A stretch of 64,000 nucleotides of DNA, taken from Pseudoxanthomonas indica (lineage in GTDB: Bacteria > Pseudomonadota > Gammaproteobacteria > Xanthomonadales > Xanthomonadaceae). Shown in pieces: positions 43,380 to 52,215 of the stretch. How positions within the stretch are numbered: position 1 is the stretch's first letter; every line of letters begins with the position of its first letter. The notes under the pieces were generated by a model. It had not been told where the DNA came from. It searched no databases and was given only the letters and a program-made list of their open reading frames with translations. Location: contig NZ_FUZV01000001.1 of the NCBI RefSeq assembly GCF_900167565.1, forward strand, positions 1,550,001 through 1,614,000. The letters are read 5' to 3'. A program made the position numbers and the translations under genes.

Positions 43380-44294
43380 CTAGGCCAGCGCGATTCCTTT
43401 GACCAGGCGCGCCGCCAGACGCTTGTTCTGCAATTGCGCCAGCCACCACTCCAGCGCCCTGCCCTGGTGATCCCCACGCCAACCGACATAAAGCAGGTTG
43501 GGTTCGCGCGGATCGACCATCTGCTTCTCGACCAGATCGCCACGCTTGAGCAGGCCGGCGACGCGATCACGCGGCAACCAGCCCACGCCCAGGCCTTCGC
43601 ATTGGGCCTGGATCTTGGCGCGCATGCTCGGCACCGCCAGCGCGGCCTGGCCACCCACCACGCCGTAGCCGCGCACATCGACGCGACGCGACGTGTCGGC
43701 CACCACCACCGCGCGATGCTGGCGCACGGTGAGCGCGTCGATCGGTTCCTTGGCCTTGGCCAGCGGATGCCGGGGCGAGACGGCGAAGACCCACTCCATC
43801 ACCCCCAGCTCGGCCCAGCGCAGGCCGGGAATCACCGGCGGTTCGTTGGTCGCGCCCACCACCAGATCCGCGCGGCCATCGCGCAGGGCGTCCCAGGTGC
43901 CGCTGAGCACTTCGTGGGTAATCCGCAGCGTCACGCCGGACTTCAATGCGTCGAAGGCGCGGATGACCGGCAGCAAGGTGTCGAATTCCAGGATCTCGTC
44001 GGTGACGATCCACAGCCGATCTTCCCAACCGCCCGCCACCTGCTTGACCCGTTGCGTCAGTCGCGCGACATCCAGGGTGAGCCGCGCCGCTTCCTGCGCC
44101 AGCAGTTGCCCGGCGGGCGTGAGCTGCAGGCGGTAACGGCGACGGTCGAACAGCAACGCATCAAAGCGGGCCTCCATCTGCCGCGCCGCGTGCGAAACGG
44201 TGGAAGGCGCCTTGCCCAACCGCGCGGCGGCACGCGACAGGCTGCCGCTCTCGCGGATGGCTTCCAGCAGGGCCAGTTCATCGGCTGACAACAT
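43380..44294 (-). CDS. LysR family transcriptional regulator
   Basis: A 304-residue regulator starting at 44294 (MLSADELALLEAIRESGSLS). The helix-turn-helix is in SRAAARLGKAPSTVSHAARQ, followed by LLFDRRRYRLQLTPAGQLLA. The effector domain begins at about residue 90 (DRLWIVTDEILEFDTLLPVI). It is divergent from the SDR gene, with 104 bases between the starts and a dyad directly at its own start, so it probably controls the SDR/epoxide-hydrolase pair and itself. The earlier in-frame start is not supported. Confidence 0.92.
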   Translation of the reverse strand: MLSADELALLEAIRESGSLSRAAARLGKAPSTVSHAARQMEARFDALLFDRRRYRLQLTPAGQLLAQEAARLTLDVARLTQRVKQVAGGWEDRLWIVTDEILEFDTLLPVIRAFDALKSGVTLRITHEVLSGTWDALRDGRADLVVGATNEPPVIPGLRWAELGVMEWVFAVSPRHPLAKAKEPIDALTVRQHRAVVVADTSRRVDVRGYGVVGGQAALAVPSMRAKIQAQCEGLGVGWLPRDRVAGLLKRGDLVEKQMVDPREPNLLYVGWRGDHQGRALEWWLAQLQNKRLAARLVKGIALA

Positions 44295-44311
44295 GTTCGA
44301 TACCTTCGAAC
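44295..44311. promoter_or_regulatory. Candidate LysR operator (T-N11-A dyad)
   Basis: GTTCGA-TACCT-TCGAAC is a perfect 6-bp inverted repeat containing T-N11-A, the core form of LysR-family sites. It abuts the LysR start codon and lies 88 bases upstream of the SDR gene. Confidence 0.55.
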
Positions 44312-44398
44312 GAGTTCGTCGGAATTGTGGCACGGAAAGCCACTCGACCCTGTCCAGTATGGCCTCACAGCAATCGGCTGCCATCGAAGGACTTCCCC

Positions 44399-45148
44399 AT
44401 GAACCGCTTCACCCACAAGACCATCCTCGTCACCGGCGGCAGCAGCGGCATCGGCCTGGCTGCGGCCCGGGCCTTCGTCGCCGAGGGCGCGCGGGTGGTG
44501 ATCACCGGCCGCGACACCGCCGCGCTTGAACAAGCCAAGGCCAGCCTGGGCGCCCACGCCATCGCGGTGGCGAACGATGCCGGCAGCATCGCCGGGGCCA
44601 AAGCACTGGCTGCCACGCTGGCGGCCCATGAGGTTCGCCTGGACGCGGTCTTCCTCAACGCAGGTGCGGCCCGCTTCGCCGCATTCCCGGAGGTGGATGA
44701 GGCGCTGTGGGATCTGATCTTCAACACCAATACCAAGGGCCCGTACTTCCAGGTGCAGGCGTTGTTGCCGCTGCTCAACCCGGGTGCGTCGATCGTCATC
44801 AATGGGTCCATCAACGCGCATGTCGGCATGCCCAATACCACGGTCTACGCCGCCAGCAAGGCGGCGATGATCTCGCTGGCCAAGACCTTGTCGGCCGAAC
44901 TGCTGCCGCGCGGGGTGCGCGTCAACGTGCTCAGCCCGGGCCCGGTGTCCACGCCGCTGTATGACAAGCTGGGCCTGGACGCCGCGGAGCTGGAAGCGAC
45001 GGCGGCGCAGATCCAGAACCAGATTCCGCTGGGCCGCTTCGGCACGCCGGAAGAAATCGCCGCCACCGTGTTGCACCTGTCTTCGGCCGAGTCGGCCTTC
45101 ATCGTCGGCACCGAAATCATCGCCGACGGCGGCATGAGCCAGCTCTGA
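44399..45148 (+). CDS. Short-chain dehydrogenase/reductase (SDR)
   Basis: A 249-residue classical SDR from the ATG at 44399 (MNRFTHKTILVTGGSSGIGL). The cofactor motif TGGSSGIG is at residues 12-19, the NAG motif is in VFLNAGAARF, the catalytic Ser/Tyr/Lys are in GSINAHVGMPNTTVYAASKA, and the C-terminus ends with GTEIIADGGMSQL. The Asp/Arg after beta-2 (VVITGRDTAAL) suggests NADP(H). It probably oxidises or reduces a small alcohol or carbonyl. Divergent from LysR, with an epoxide-hydrolase-like gene 30 bases downstream, likely one operon. Confidence 0.94.
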   Translation: MNRFTHKTILVTGGSSGIGLAAARAFVAEGARVVITGRDTAALEQAKASLGAHAIAVANDAGSIAGAKALAATLAAHEVRLDAVFLNAGAARFAAFPEVDEALWDLIFNTNTKGPYFQVQALLPLLNPGASIVINGSINAHVGMPNTTVYAASKAAMISLAKTLSAELLPRGVRVNVLSPGPVSTPLYDKLGLDAAELEATAAQIQNQIPLGRFGTPEEIAATVLHLSSAESAFIVGTEIIADGGMSQL

Positions 45149-45178
45149 TTCCCGCACCACCCACCCAAGGAGAGCGTC

Positions 45179-46108
45179 ATGAACCCTGTGTTGCGATCAT
45201 TCCAGCATGCGGCCCTGGCCCTGCTGGCCGTCTTTGCCCTGCAGTCCACCGCGCAGGCGGCGGGCAAGCCGGGCATCCAGGAACATACCGCCAACGTCAA
45301 CGGCGTGAGTCTGCATTACCTGCAGGCGGGTCAAGGCAAACGGGAGCCGGTGATCCTGCTGCATGGCTATGCCGAGACCAGCCACATGTGGCGTCCGTTG
45401 ATGCCGCAATTGGCGGATCGCCACGTGGTGATCGCGCCCGATCTGCGCGGCGCGGGCCAGTCTTCCAAGCCCGACAGCGGCTACGACAAGAAGACCCTGG
45501 CCCAGGACATCCATGCGCTGGTGCAGTCACTGGGCTATCGCAAGGTAAAGATTGTCGGCCACGACATCGGTCTGATGGTGGCCTATGCCTACGCAGCGCA
45601 GTATCCGGACGAGGTGCAGAGCATCGTGCTGATGGATGCCTTCCTGCCGGGTGTCGGCGACTGGACCCACGTCTGGCTGCTGCGCGATCTGTGGCACTTC
45701 CACTTCTACGGCGAGACGCCGCTGAAGCTGGTCGACGGCCGCGAGCGGATCTACTTCGAGCACTTCTGGAACGACTTTGCCGCCGACCGCAATCACTCGA
45801 TCCCGGAAGCCGATCGGCAGTTCTATGCCTCCGAGTACGCGCGGCCTGGCGGCATGCGTGCGGGCTTTGAGTACTTCAAGAACTTCGAGCAGGACGCCAA
45901 GGACTTTGCCGGCTTCGCGCAGACGCCGCTGCACATGCCCATGCTGGTGCTGTCGGGCGAGAAGGCCGGCGGGCAGTTCCTGATTGATCAAGGCAAGCTG
46001 GTCGACACCCACGTGCAGGGCGTGATCATCAAAGGTTCGGGCCACTGGCTGATGGAAGAAGCCCCTGAGCAGACCATGCCGGCGCTGGTCGCCTTCCTCA
46101 ACCGCTAG
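45179..46108 (+). CDS. Exported alpha/beta hydrolase (epoxide hydrolase-like)
   Basis: A 309-residue protein with a signal peptide ending near AQAAG and an AGGAGAG ribosome site. The fold shows VILLHGYAETSHMWRPLMPQ (oxyanion HG), APDLRGAGQSSKPDSGYDKK, and the nucleophile elbow VGHDIGLMVAYAYA with Asp129 rather than Ser. An Asp nucleophile places it with epoxide hydrolases and haloalkane dehalogenases; the catalytic His is in IKGSGHWLMEE. A cap domain covers about 155-230. It follows the SDR gene by 30 bases, so epoxide or related detoxification under the LysR regulator is plausible. Confidence 0.88.
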   Translation: MNPVLRSFQHAALALLAVFALQSTAQAAGKPGIQEHTANVNGVSLHYLQAGQGKREPVILLHGYAETSHMWRPLMPQLADRHVVIAPDLRGAGQSSKPDSGYDKKTLAQDIHALVQSLGYRKVKIVGHDIGLMVAYAYAAQYPDEVQSIVLMDAFLPGVGDWTHVWLLRDLWHFHFYGETPLKLVDGRERIYFEHFWNDFAADRNHSIPEADRQFYASEYARPGGMRAGFEYFKNFEQDAKDFAGFAQTPLHMPMLVLSGEKAGGQFLIDQGKLVDTHVQGVIIKGSGHWLMEEAPEQTMPALVAFLNR

Positions 46109-46114
46109 CGATAG

Positions 46115-46170
46115 AACAAGGGCCGGAGCGGGTCTACGTCACCCGAGGCATTGCCGCTCCGCCCCCTGTT
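46115..46170. terminator. Long imperfect hairpin between convergent genes
   Basis: A 17-bp stem (46115-46131 with 46154-46170; 15 of 17 positions pair) encloses a 22-base loop. It spans the gap between the epoxide-hydrolase-like gene and the convergent PhoD gene and includes the first bases of the PhoD stop region, so it may end both transcripts. Confidence 0.5.
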
Positions 46171-47626
46171 ACGGGTGTGGCTGATCCGGCCAGCCTGCTG
46201 GCGGGTCGTAGCCGTAGTAGCCCTTGCCCTCGCGGAAGCGCTGCAGGCGCTTGAGTTCCTTGGGGTCGGATTTCTTTTCCCAGGTGCTGACGCCGTTGCG
46301 CAGGTCGTCGGGGGTCAGCACCAGCGCATCCCACACGGCCTCGCCGAGGATGTCGTGCAAGGTGTAGGTGAGGGTGGGCTTGCCGCCGGTCATGTCGAAG
46401 CGCATCAGGCCGACGTTGACTGAACGGGTCCAGGTATCGCGCACCCGCACTTCCGGCACCTGGCGGATGTTCTTGTTGGCCGGCATCTGCGCCAGCGGCG
46501 AGGAGCAGAAGTCGTAGATGTCGTAGCCGCCGTTCTGCGAACGCGGCACGCAGTTCAACTCGCCCATGTGCGAGTCGCCGGAGATGCAGACCACGCCGCT
46601 GATCTGGTTGTCGCGGATGTAGTCGAAGATTTCGTTGCGCTCGGTCAGGTACACGCCCCAGGAGTCGCCGCCGTCTTCGTTCTCAGCGGCCGACCAGCCG
46701 CCGCCGATGGCCAGCACTTTGAAGGGCGTCTTGCTGGCCTTGAGCTCGCGCTTGAGCCAGGCCTTCTGCGCGGCGCCGAGCATGGTCTTGTTGGCGTCGT
46801 CGACCTGGTCGGTGGGATCGCGGTGGTAGCGGCCATCGAGGATGAAGAAATCCACGCCGCCGTAGTGCTGCTTGAAGTACACGCCGGGGTTGTTGGCTTC
46901 GCCGTAGGAAGGGTTGGCCCAGAAGCTCTTGAATACCCGCAGCGACTCGCCCTTGCTGGCGCTGCGGCCGTCGGAATCGTTGTAACCGAAATCGTGATCG
47001 TCCCAGGTGGCCAGCTGCGGAGTCGAGCGCAGCAGCGGCTCCAGCCGTTCGACCGAACGCCCGCGACCATACAGGTCCACCAGCGCGGCGGTCTGGTCGC
47101 TGTCGGCGTAGATGTTGTCGCCCAGCCACAGGAACATGTCCGGCTCCAGCGCGCGCACGGCGCTCCAGATTTTCTGCTCCGGATCGAACTGCAGCCGGCA
47201 GCAGGAACCGAAGGCCACGCGGAACGAGGCCGCGCCGGCCGGTGCGGTCGTGGTCTTGTGCGGCAGTGGCTGGAACTTGTCGTACTCGCCGTCGTAGCGC
47301 AGCCGGTACCAATACGTGGTGTTGGGCTGCAGGCCCTCGGCACGCAGCACCACGCTGCCCTCATCCTCGGCGCGTGCGCGCGCGGTGGGGCCGGTGATGA
47401 AGGTGGTGAAGTCGCGGTCGGTGGAATATTCGAGCGTCACGTCGAACAACCCGCTGGCGCGCACCCATACGCTGAAATGGCTCGGCCCCGGCGCGCCGAT
47501 CATCGGGCCCTGCAGCGCGCGCGGATAACCGATGGCGACGGCGAAGGCGCGCGGTGCGGCCGCCAGCAGCGCGCCCAGGCCACCCAGGCCGCTCAACTTC
47601 ATGAAGTTGCGCCGGGGCAGCTTCAT
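46169..47626 (-). CDS. phoD: PhoD-type alkaline phosphatase, Tat-exported
   Basis: A 485-residue protein with a twin-arginine signal (PRRNFMKLSGLGGLGALLAA, cleavage near AFA). The N-terminal Ig-like domain has APGPSHFSVWVRASGLFDVT and TYWYRLRYDGEYDK. The catalytic PhoD domain shows VAFGSCCRLQFDPEQKIWSA (metal-binding GSC), PDMFLWLGDNIYADSDQTAA, LATWDDHDFGYNDSDGR and VCISGDSHMGELNCVPRSQN. PhoD enzymes are Fe/Ca-dependent phosphodiesterases and monoesterases in the periplasm. Its start overlaps the inositol-monophosphatase stop by 4 bases, and it is the last gene of the iol operon, so it may strip phosphate from phosphorylated or diester forms of inositol before or after uptake. Confidence 0.9.
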   Translation of the reverse strand: MKLPRRNFMKLSGLGGLGALLAAAPRAFAVAIGYPRALQGPMIGAPGPSHFSVWVRASGLFDVTLEYSTDRDFTTFITGPTARARAEDEGSVVLRAEGLQPNTTYWYRLRYDGEYDKFQPLPHKTTTAPAGAASFRVAFGSCCRLQFDPEQKIWSAVRALEPDMFLWLGDNIYADSDQTAALVDLYGRGRSVERLEPLLRSTPQLATWDDHDFGYNDSDGRSASKGESLRVFKSFWANPSYGEANNPGVYFKQHYGGVDFFILDGRYHRDPTDQVDDANKTMLGAAQKAWLKRELKASKTPFKVLAIGGGWSAAENEDGGDSWGVYLTERNEIFDYIRDNQISGVVCISGDSHMGELNCVPRSQNGGYDIYDFCSSPLAQMPANKNIRQVPEVRVRDTWTRSVNVGLMRFDMTGGKPTLTYTLHDILGEAVWDALVLTPDDLRNGVSTWEKKSDPKELKRLQRFREGKGYYGYDPPAGWPDQPHP

Positions 47627-48432
47627 GCGGCTTCGTCCCGGGCCTGGTTCAACACCTTCATCAGCGCATCCTGCACGGCGCCGTTGGACACGCAGACATT
47701 CTGCCCATGCAGATCCAGCGGCGAGCCATCGGCGGAGGTGGCCACGCCGCCGGCTTCACGCACCAGGATCACGCCCGGCGCCATATCCCAGGCGTTGAGA
47801 GCGCGTTCCCAGTACGCATCCCAGCGACCGGCCGCGACCCAGGCCATGTCCACCGCGCAGGCGCCGGTGCGGCGGATGCCGGCCACGTGCGCGCTGAGCA
47901 GGGCCATCTCGCGGGCGAACAGCGGGTGATCCGGTTTGCCGGCAAAGGGTATGCCGCAGGCCAGTACGGCGGTGATCAGATCGCCGCGATCGGAGACATG
48001 GATGCGCTGGCCATTGAGCCAGCAGCCCTTGCCCCGCTCGGCGATGTACAGCTCATCGAGCATCGGCAGGTAGGTGACGCCGGCAATCACTTCGTTGTCG
48101 CGCGCCAGCGCCACGTTGACGCCCCACAGCGGGCTGCCGAACAGGAAGTTGGTGGTGCCGTCGAGCGGATCGACGATCCAGCTGTGGCGGCTGTCGCCAC
48201 CGCCGACGATGCCGCCCTCCTCGCCCAGGAAGCTGTACTCCGGCCGCGCCTGCGCCAGGATGCCGCGGGTGGTGCGCTCGGCTTCCTCGTCGGCAATGGA
48301 GACCATGTCGGCGGGTCCACTCTTGGCGCGGATGCTCAGATCCGACAGCTTGGCGAAATGCTTCTGCAAGCCGGCGCCGGCCGCTTGTGCGGCGGCGATC
48401 ATGGCGGTGAGTTCTTCGGAGGGGTTCAGCAC
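47623..48432 (-). CDS. Inositol monophosphatase family protein (SuhB-like)
   Basis: A 269-residue enzyme that cleaves inositol phosphates to myo-inositol and Pi. The Mg2+-binding motifs are visible: LGEEGG (Glu pair), SWIVDPLDGTTNFLFG (motif A, DPLDGTT) and RALNAWDMAPGVILVREAGG (motif B, WDxA). The start is the ATG at 48432. It sits between the OPA-type transporter (59 bases upstream) and the PhoD gene (4-base overlap), inside the iol operon. That setting fits intracellular release of myo-inositol from an imported inositol phosphate for IolG (inference). It could also act on other sugar phosphates. Confidence 0.92.
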   Translation of the reverse strand: MLNPSEELTAMIAAAQAAGAGLQKHFAKLSDLSIRAKSGPADMVSIADEEAERTTRGILAQARPEYSFLGEEGGIVGGGDSRHSWIVDPLDGTTNFLFGSPLWGVNVALARDNEVIAGVTYLPMLDELYIAERGKGCWLNGQRIHVSDRGDLITAVLACGIPFAGKPDHPLFAREMALLSAHVAGIRRTGACAVDMAWVAAGRWDAYWERALNAWDMAPGVILVREAGGVATSADGSPLDLHGQNVCVSNGAVQDALMKVLNQARDEAA

Positions 48433-48491
48433 GTTTTCGTCCTCATTCGGTCCAGCGTCGACGCCATCGTCGGCGTTTGTTCGTTACAGGG

Positions 48492-49835
48492 TCAATCGCG
48501 CAGGCGGGTATTCCACAGGCTGGCGGCCAACAACATCGACAGCACCGAGGAGCCGATCCAGAACCAGATCACCGGGCCGAAGTCGTAGTGGCGCACATCG
48601 CCCACCATCGTCATGCCGCGCTCAATCAATGCACCGGACACGTGTTCCTGCAGCGCCGCACCGATGTAGCTGAAGATGCCGATCACGCCCATGGTGGCGC
48701 CGGCCACGCGCTTGGGTGCGATGTCGACCGCGAACAGTCCCCCCAACGAGGTGACCAGGCCGGTCAGGCCCATGCCGAACATCAGCATCGACGCCACCAG
48801 CACCGGCATGGTGTTGGGGCCGTAGAAGAACAGCAGCAGGCCGGCCAGCTCCAGCAGACCAAACAGCAGGTTCACCGGGGGACGGCGCGCGTGGAAGAAC
48901 TTGTCGGAGATGAAGCCGAACGCCACCGCACCGGCAATGCCGGCCAGCGTGCTGACCATCAACAACGATCCAGCGGCCGGCAACGAGAACCCGCGTGCCT
49001 CCTGCAGGTACAGGATGCCCCAGGAGTTGATCGCGTAGCGGGTGACGTAGGTGGTGGCGCTGGCCAGGCACAGCACCCAGATCGCCGGAATCTTGAGGAT
49101 CGACAACTGCAGCGCCAGCACCGACTTCATGCCGGGCTTGTTGCTCTGCTCGTAGCGATCACCCTTCCAGTCGTTGACCTCGGGCAGGCCCAGCGTGCGC
49201 GGACGATCCTGGATCAACAGGTAGCAGCCCAGTGCGGTGACCAGTCCGATGATGCCCGGCCCCCAGAAACCCCAGCGCCAGCCCAGCGCGCTCACCGCCA
49301 CGCCCACCACCAGGAAGGTCAACCCTTCGCCAATCGAATGCGCGGTGCTCCACACGCCATAGGCGCGGCCGCGTTCGCGATTGGAGAACCAGCTGGTCAT
49401 CGCCACCACGCCACCGGGCGCGCCGAAGCTCTGGAACCAACCGTTCAAACCCCAGATCAGCACCGCCATCCACAGCGAGGTGGCAAAGCCCATCGCCAGG
49501 TTGCACAGCGCGGTGAGCAGGAAGGCCACCGCCAGGAACCGCTTCATGTTGGCGTGATCGGCCAGGAAGCCGTTGGTCAGCTTGCCCACCGCGTAGGTGT
49601 AGAACAGCGCCGAGCCAATGGTGCCCAGCTCGCTGGGCGAGAATACGCCGGCATCGATCAGCGGCTTCTTGACCACGCCCAGCGCGAGGCGACAGGTGTA
49701 GATCAGGCCGTAGCCCAGGGTGATGGCCAGCATCACCCGCAGGCGATGGCGGCGATACAGGCTGTCGATCTGGTTTGCATCCGTGATCGGCGCACGATCG
49801 GCGCCGGTCGCGAAAAAGCTCAGTAGTCCCCTCAC
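48492..49835 (-). CDS. OPA-type MFS transporter (organophosphate:Pi antiporter family)
   Basis: A 447-residue integral membrane protein with about 12 hydrophobic segments. The GlpT/UhpT-type features are RRHRLRVMLAITLGYGLIYT at the first segment, LGTIGSALFYTYAVGKLTNG and FLADHANMKRFLA after segment 2, and WGLNGWFQSFGAPGGVVAMT, a family signature. OPA proteins exchange organic phosphates such as glycerol-3-phosphate or hexose phosphates for Pi. It lies between iolA (46 bases) and the inositol monophosphatase (59 bases). In an inositol operon this suggests import of an inositol phosphate or glycerophosphoinositol rather than free inositol. No other transporter is visible in the locus. Confidence 0.88.
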   Translation of the reverse strand: MRGLLSFFATGADRAPITDANQIDSLYRRHRLRVMLAITLGYGLIYTCRLALGVVKKPLIDAGVFSPSELGTIGSALFYTYAVGKLTNGFLADHANMKRFLAVAFLLTALCNLAMGFATSLWMAVLIWGLNGWFQSFGAPGGVVAMTSWFSNRERGRAYGVWSTAHSIGEGLTFLVVGVAVSALGWRWGFWGPGIIGLVTALGCYLLIQDRPRTLGLPEVNDWKGDRYEQSNKPGMKSVLALQLSILKIPAIWVLCLASATTYVTRYAINSWGILYLQEARGFSLPAAGSLLMVSTLAGIAGAVAFGFISDKFFHARRPPVNLLFGLLELAGLLLFFYGPNTMPVLVASMLMFGMGLTGLVTSLGGLFAVDIAPKRVAGATMGVIGIFSYIGAALQEHVSGALIERGMTMVGDVRHYDFGPVIWFWIGSSVLSMLLAASLWNTRLRD

Positions 49836-49881
49836 GCTTCCCTCCTCCCAGGAATGTGTGGCGGCCCCGTGGCTCCGGTGG

Positions 49882-51381
49882 TCAACGCATGGTCGGAATC
49901 ACGAAGCTCTGATCGGACACCACGCCACCCTTGGGCCAGCGCTGTGTGACGGTTTTGGTGCGGGTGAAGAAGCGCACGCCGTCCAGGCCGTACTGATTCA
50001 GATCGCCGAAGCCCGAACGCTTCCAGCCGCCGAAGCTGTGGTAGGCCACCGGCACCGGAATCGGCACGTTGATGCCGACCATGCCCACTTCCACCTGCTC
50101 GGCGAACTCGCGCGCGGCATCGCCGTTGCGGGTGAAGATGGCCACGCCATTGCCGTACTGGTGGCGGCTGGGCAAGGCGATGGCTTCCTCGAAGCTGCGC
50201 GCACGCACGATCTGCAGCACCGGGCCGAAGATCTCTTCCTTGTAGGTGGTCATGCTGGCGGTGACGTGATCGAACAGGCACGGCTTGAGGAAGTGGCCAC
50301 CCTCGTGCCCGGGCAAGCTGAAGCCGCGGCCATCGATCACCAGCTCGGCGCCCTCGTCGACGCCGGTCTGGATATACGCTTCCACCTTGGCCTTGTGCGC
50401 GGCATTGATCAGCGGACCGTAGTGCGCCTGCGGATCGGTGGACACGCCCACGCGCAGTTCGGCGATCTTCTCCACCAGCTTGGCGCGCAGGGCTTCGGCG
50501 GTTTCCTCGCCGACCGGCACCACCACCGGCAGCGCCATGCAGCGCTCGCCGGCCGAACCATAGGCCGCGCCCAGCAGATCGGCCACGGTCTGATCCAGAT
50601 CCGCATCCGGCAGCACGATGCCGTGGTTCTTGGCGCCGCCCATGGCCTGCACGCGCTTGCCGTGGAAGCTGCCCAGCGCATACACGGACTGGGCGATGTC
50701 GGACGAGCCGACAAAGCTGATCGCCTTGATGGCCGGATGGGTGATCAGGCCATCCACCGTGTCCTTGTCACCGTGCAGCACGTTGAGCACGCCGGCCGGC
50801 AGGCCGGCTTCGATCATCAGTTCGGCCAGGCGCACCGGCACCGAAGGATCGCGTTCGGACGGCTTGAGGATGAAGGCGTTGCCAGAGGCAATCGCCGGGC
50901 CGAACATCCACATCGGAATCATCGCCGGGAAATTGAACGGGGTGATGCCCGCCACCACGCCCAGCGGCTGGCGCGCGGAGTAGACATCGATGCCCGGGCC
51001 GGCGCCCTGGGTGTACTCGCCCTTGAGCAGGTGCGGGATGCCGCAGGCGAACTCGATCACTTCCAGGCCGCGCTGGATGTCACCACGCGCATCGGCCAGC
51101 ACCTTGCCATGTTCGCTGGACAGCAGCGCCGCCAGCTCGTCCATGTGTTTTTCCAGCAAATGCTTGAACTCGAACATCACCCGCGCGCGGCGCTGCGGAT
51201 TGGTCCGGGCCCAGCCCACCTGGGCGGCGGCGGCGTTCTGCACGGCCGCTTCCAGTTCGTCGGCATTGGCCAGCGCGACGCGCGCCTGCACCTGGCCGCT
51301 GTTGGGATCGAAGACGTCGCCGTGGCGACCGGAGCGACCGGCGACGCGTTGGCCGCCGATGAAATGTTCGATGCTGCGCAT
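49882..51381 (-). CDS. iolA: Methylmalonate-semialdehyde dehydrogenase (CoA-acylating)
   Basis: A 499-residue aldehyde dehydrogenase. NAD-binding and catalytic stretches are VAGITPFNFPAMIPMWMFGP, IASGNAFILKPSERDPSVPV, KAISFVGSSDIAQSVYALGS and AAYGSAGERCMALPVVVPVG (catalytic Cys in GERCM). It converts malonate semialdehyde (or methylmalonate semialdehyde) to acetyl-CoA or propionyl-CoA with release of CO2, the last step of inositol catabolism. It is 24 bases downstream of iolB. The very close fit to the mmsA/iolA family and its place in the iol operon make the assignment firm. Confidence 0.95.
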   Translation of the reverse strand: MRSIEHFIGGQRVAGRSGRHGDVFDPNSGQVQARVALANADELEAAVQNAAAAQVGWARTNPQRRARVMFEFKHLLEKHMDELAALLSSEHGKVLADARGDIQRGLEVIEFACGIPHLLKGEYTQGAGPGIDVYSARQPLGVVAGITPFNFPAMIPMWMFGPAIASGNAFILKPSERDPSVPVRLAELMIEAGLPAGVLNVLHGDKDTVDGLITHPAIKAISFVGSSDIAQSVYALGSFHGKRVQAMGGAKNHGIVLPDADLDQTVADLLGAAYGSAGERCMALPVVVPVGEETAEALRAKLVEKIAELRVGVSTDPQAHYGPLINAAHKAKVEAYIQTGVDEGAELVIDGRGFSLPGHEGGHFLKPCLFDHVTASMTTYKEEIFGPVLQIVRARSFEEAIALPSRHQYGNGVAIFTRNGDAAREFAEQVEVGMVGINVPIPVPVAYHSFGGWKRSGFGDLNQYGLDGVRFFTRTKTVTQRWPKGGVVSDQSFVIPTMR

Positions 51382-51405
51382 GCGGGGAAGCTTTCCTTTC
51401 GTTGA

Positions 51406-52215
51406 TCAGACCTTGCGCACGATCCAGTCGTGCGCAGGATCGTTGCGGAACACCCAATGGCGGTGCGGACCGGCCATCACGTTGAGGTAGTACAGGTCGT
51501 AACCATGCGGCGCGCCGACCGGGTGGTAGCCGCGCGGCACCATCACCACATTGCCGTCTTCCACCGAAATGGTTTCGTCCAGCGAGCGATCGTCGGTGTA
51601 GACGCGCTGGATGGCGAAGCCCTGCGGCGGTTGCAGGCGGTGGTAGTAGGTTTCCTCGAGCAGGGTCTCTTCGCCCGGGGTGGCGGTGTCGTGCTTGTGC
51701 GGCGGGTAGCTGGACCAGTGGCCGCCGGGGGTGATCACTTCCACCACCAGCAGGCTCTGCGCCGGTTCGGTCTCCGGCAGGATGTTGCGCACGTGGCGGG
51801 TGTTGGTGCCGCTGCCACGCACTTCGCGCGACATGTGCGCCGAATCGATGACGCGCGGCTGGCCTTGTGACGCTGCGGGCGCAGAACATACCGCCAGTTC
51901 CACCGCATCCAGCGCCTTGACTGTGTAATCGCTGCCGGCCGGCACGTAGACCGCGCCCGGTGCGCGATCTTCGAACGGGGTGGCGCGCCCGCCGATGGCG
52001 GCGAACAGCGCATCGCCGGCCTGCACGTCGGCGGTGCCGGCCACCAGCACCAGGCAGGTTTCGCGATCGGCGGCGCCGCCGCTGTAGGTCTCGCCTGCCG
52101 CCAGTCGCACCACCGCGAAGCCCACATGCGACCAGCCGGCGCTGGCGGGGGTCACTTCCAGCACCGTGCCGTCGGCAGCCGGTGCATGCGGACGCACGAG
52201 CAGCGGCGAAGTCAT
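51406..52215 (-). CDS. iolB: 5-deoxy-glucuronate isomerase
   Basis: A 269-residue cupin-fold isomerase from the ATG at 52215, overlapping the iolE stop (ATGA). Typical IolB features are the N-terminal SAGWSHVGFAVVRLAAGETY, the metal-ligand region HWSSYPPHKHDTATPGEETL (His residues around PPHKHD), LLEETYYHRLQPPQGFAIQR and VVMVPRGYHPVGAPHGYDLY. It isomerises 5-deoxy-D-glucuronate to 2-deoxy-5-keto-D-gluconate in inositol breakdown. The operon order iolC-iolD-iolE-iolB-iolA follows the pathway closely. Confidence 0.95.
   Translation of the reverse strand: MTSPLLVRPHAPAADGTVLEVTPASAGWSHVGFAVVRLAAGETYSGGAADRETCLVLVAGTADVQAGDALFAAIGGRATPFEDRAPGAVYVPAGSDYTVKALDAVELAVCSAPAASQGQPRVIDSAHMSREVRGSGTNTRHVRNILPETEPAQSLLVVEVITPGGHWSSYPPHKHDTATPGEETLLEETYYHRLQPPQGFAIQRVYTDDRSLDETISVEDGNVVMVPRGYHPVGAPHGYDLYYLNVMAGPHRHWVFRNDPAHDWIVRKV

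Noticed and set aside
48477..51405. Long plus-strand open frames opposite the OPA transporter and iolA genes
   Set aside because: His/Gln/Arg-rich translations with no motifs, typical of antisense frames in GC-rich genes.
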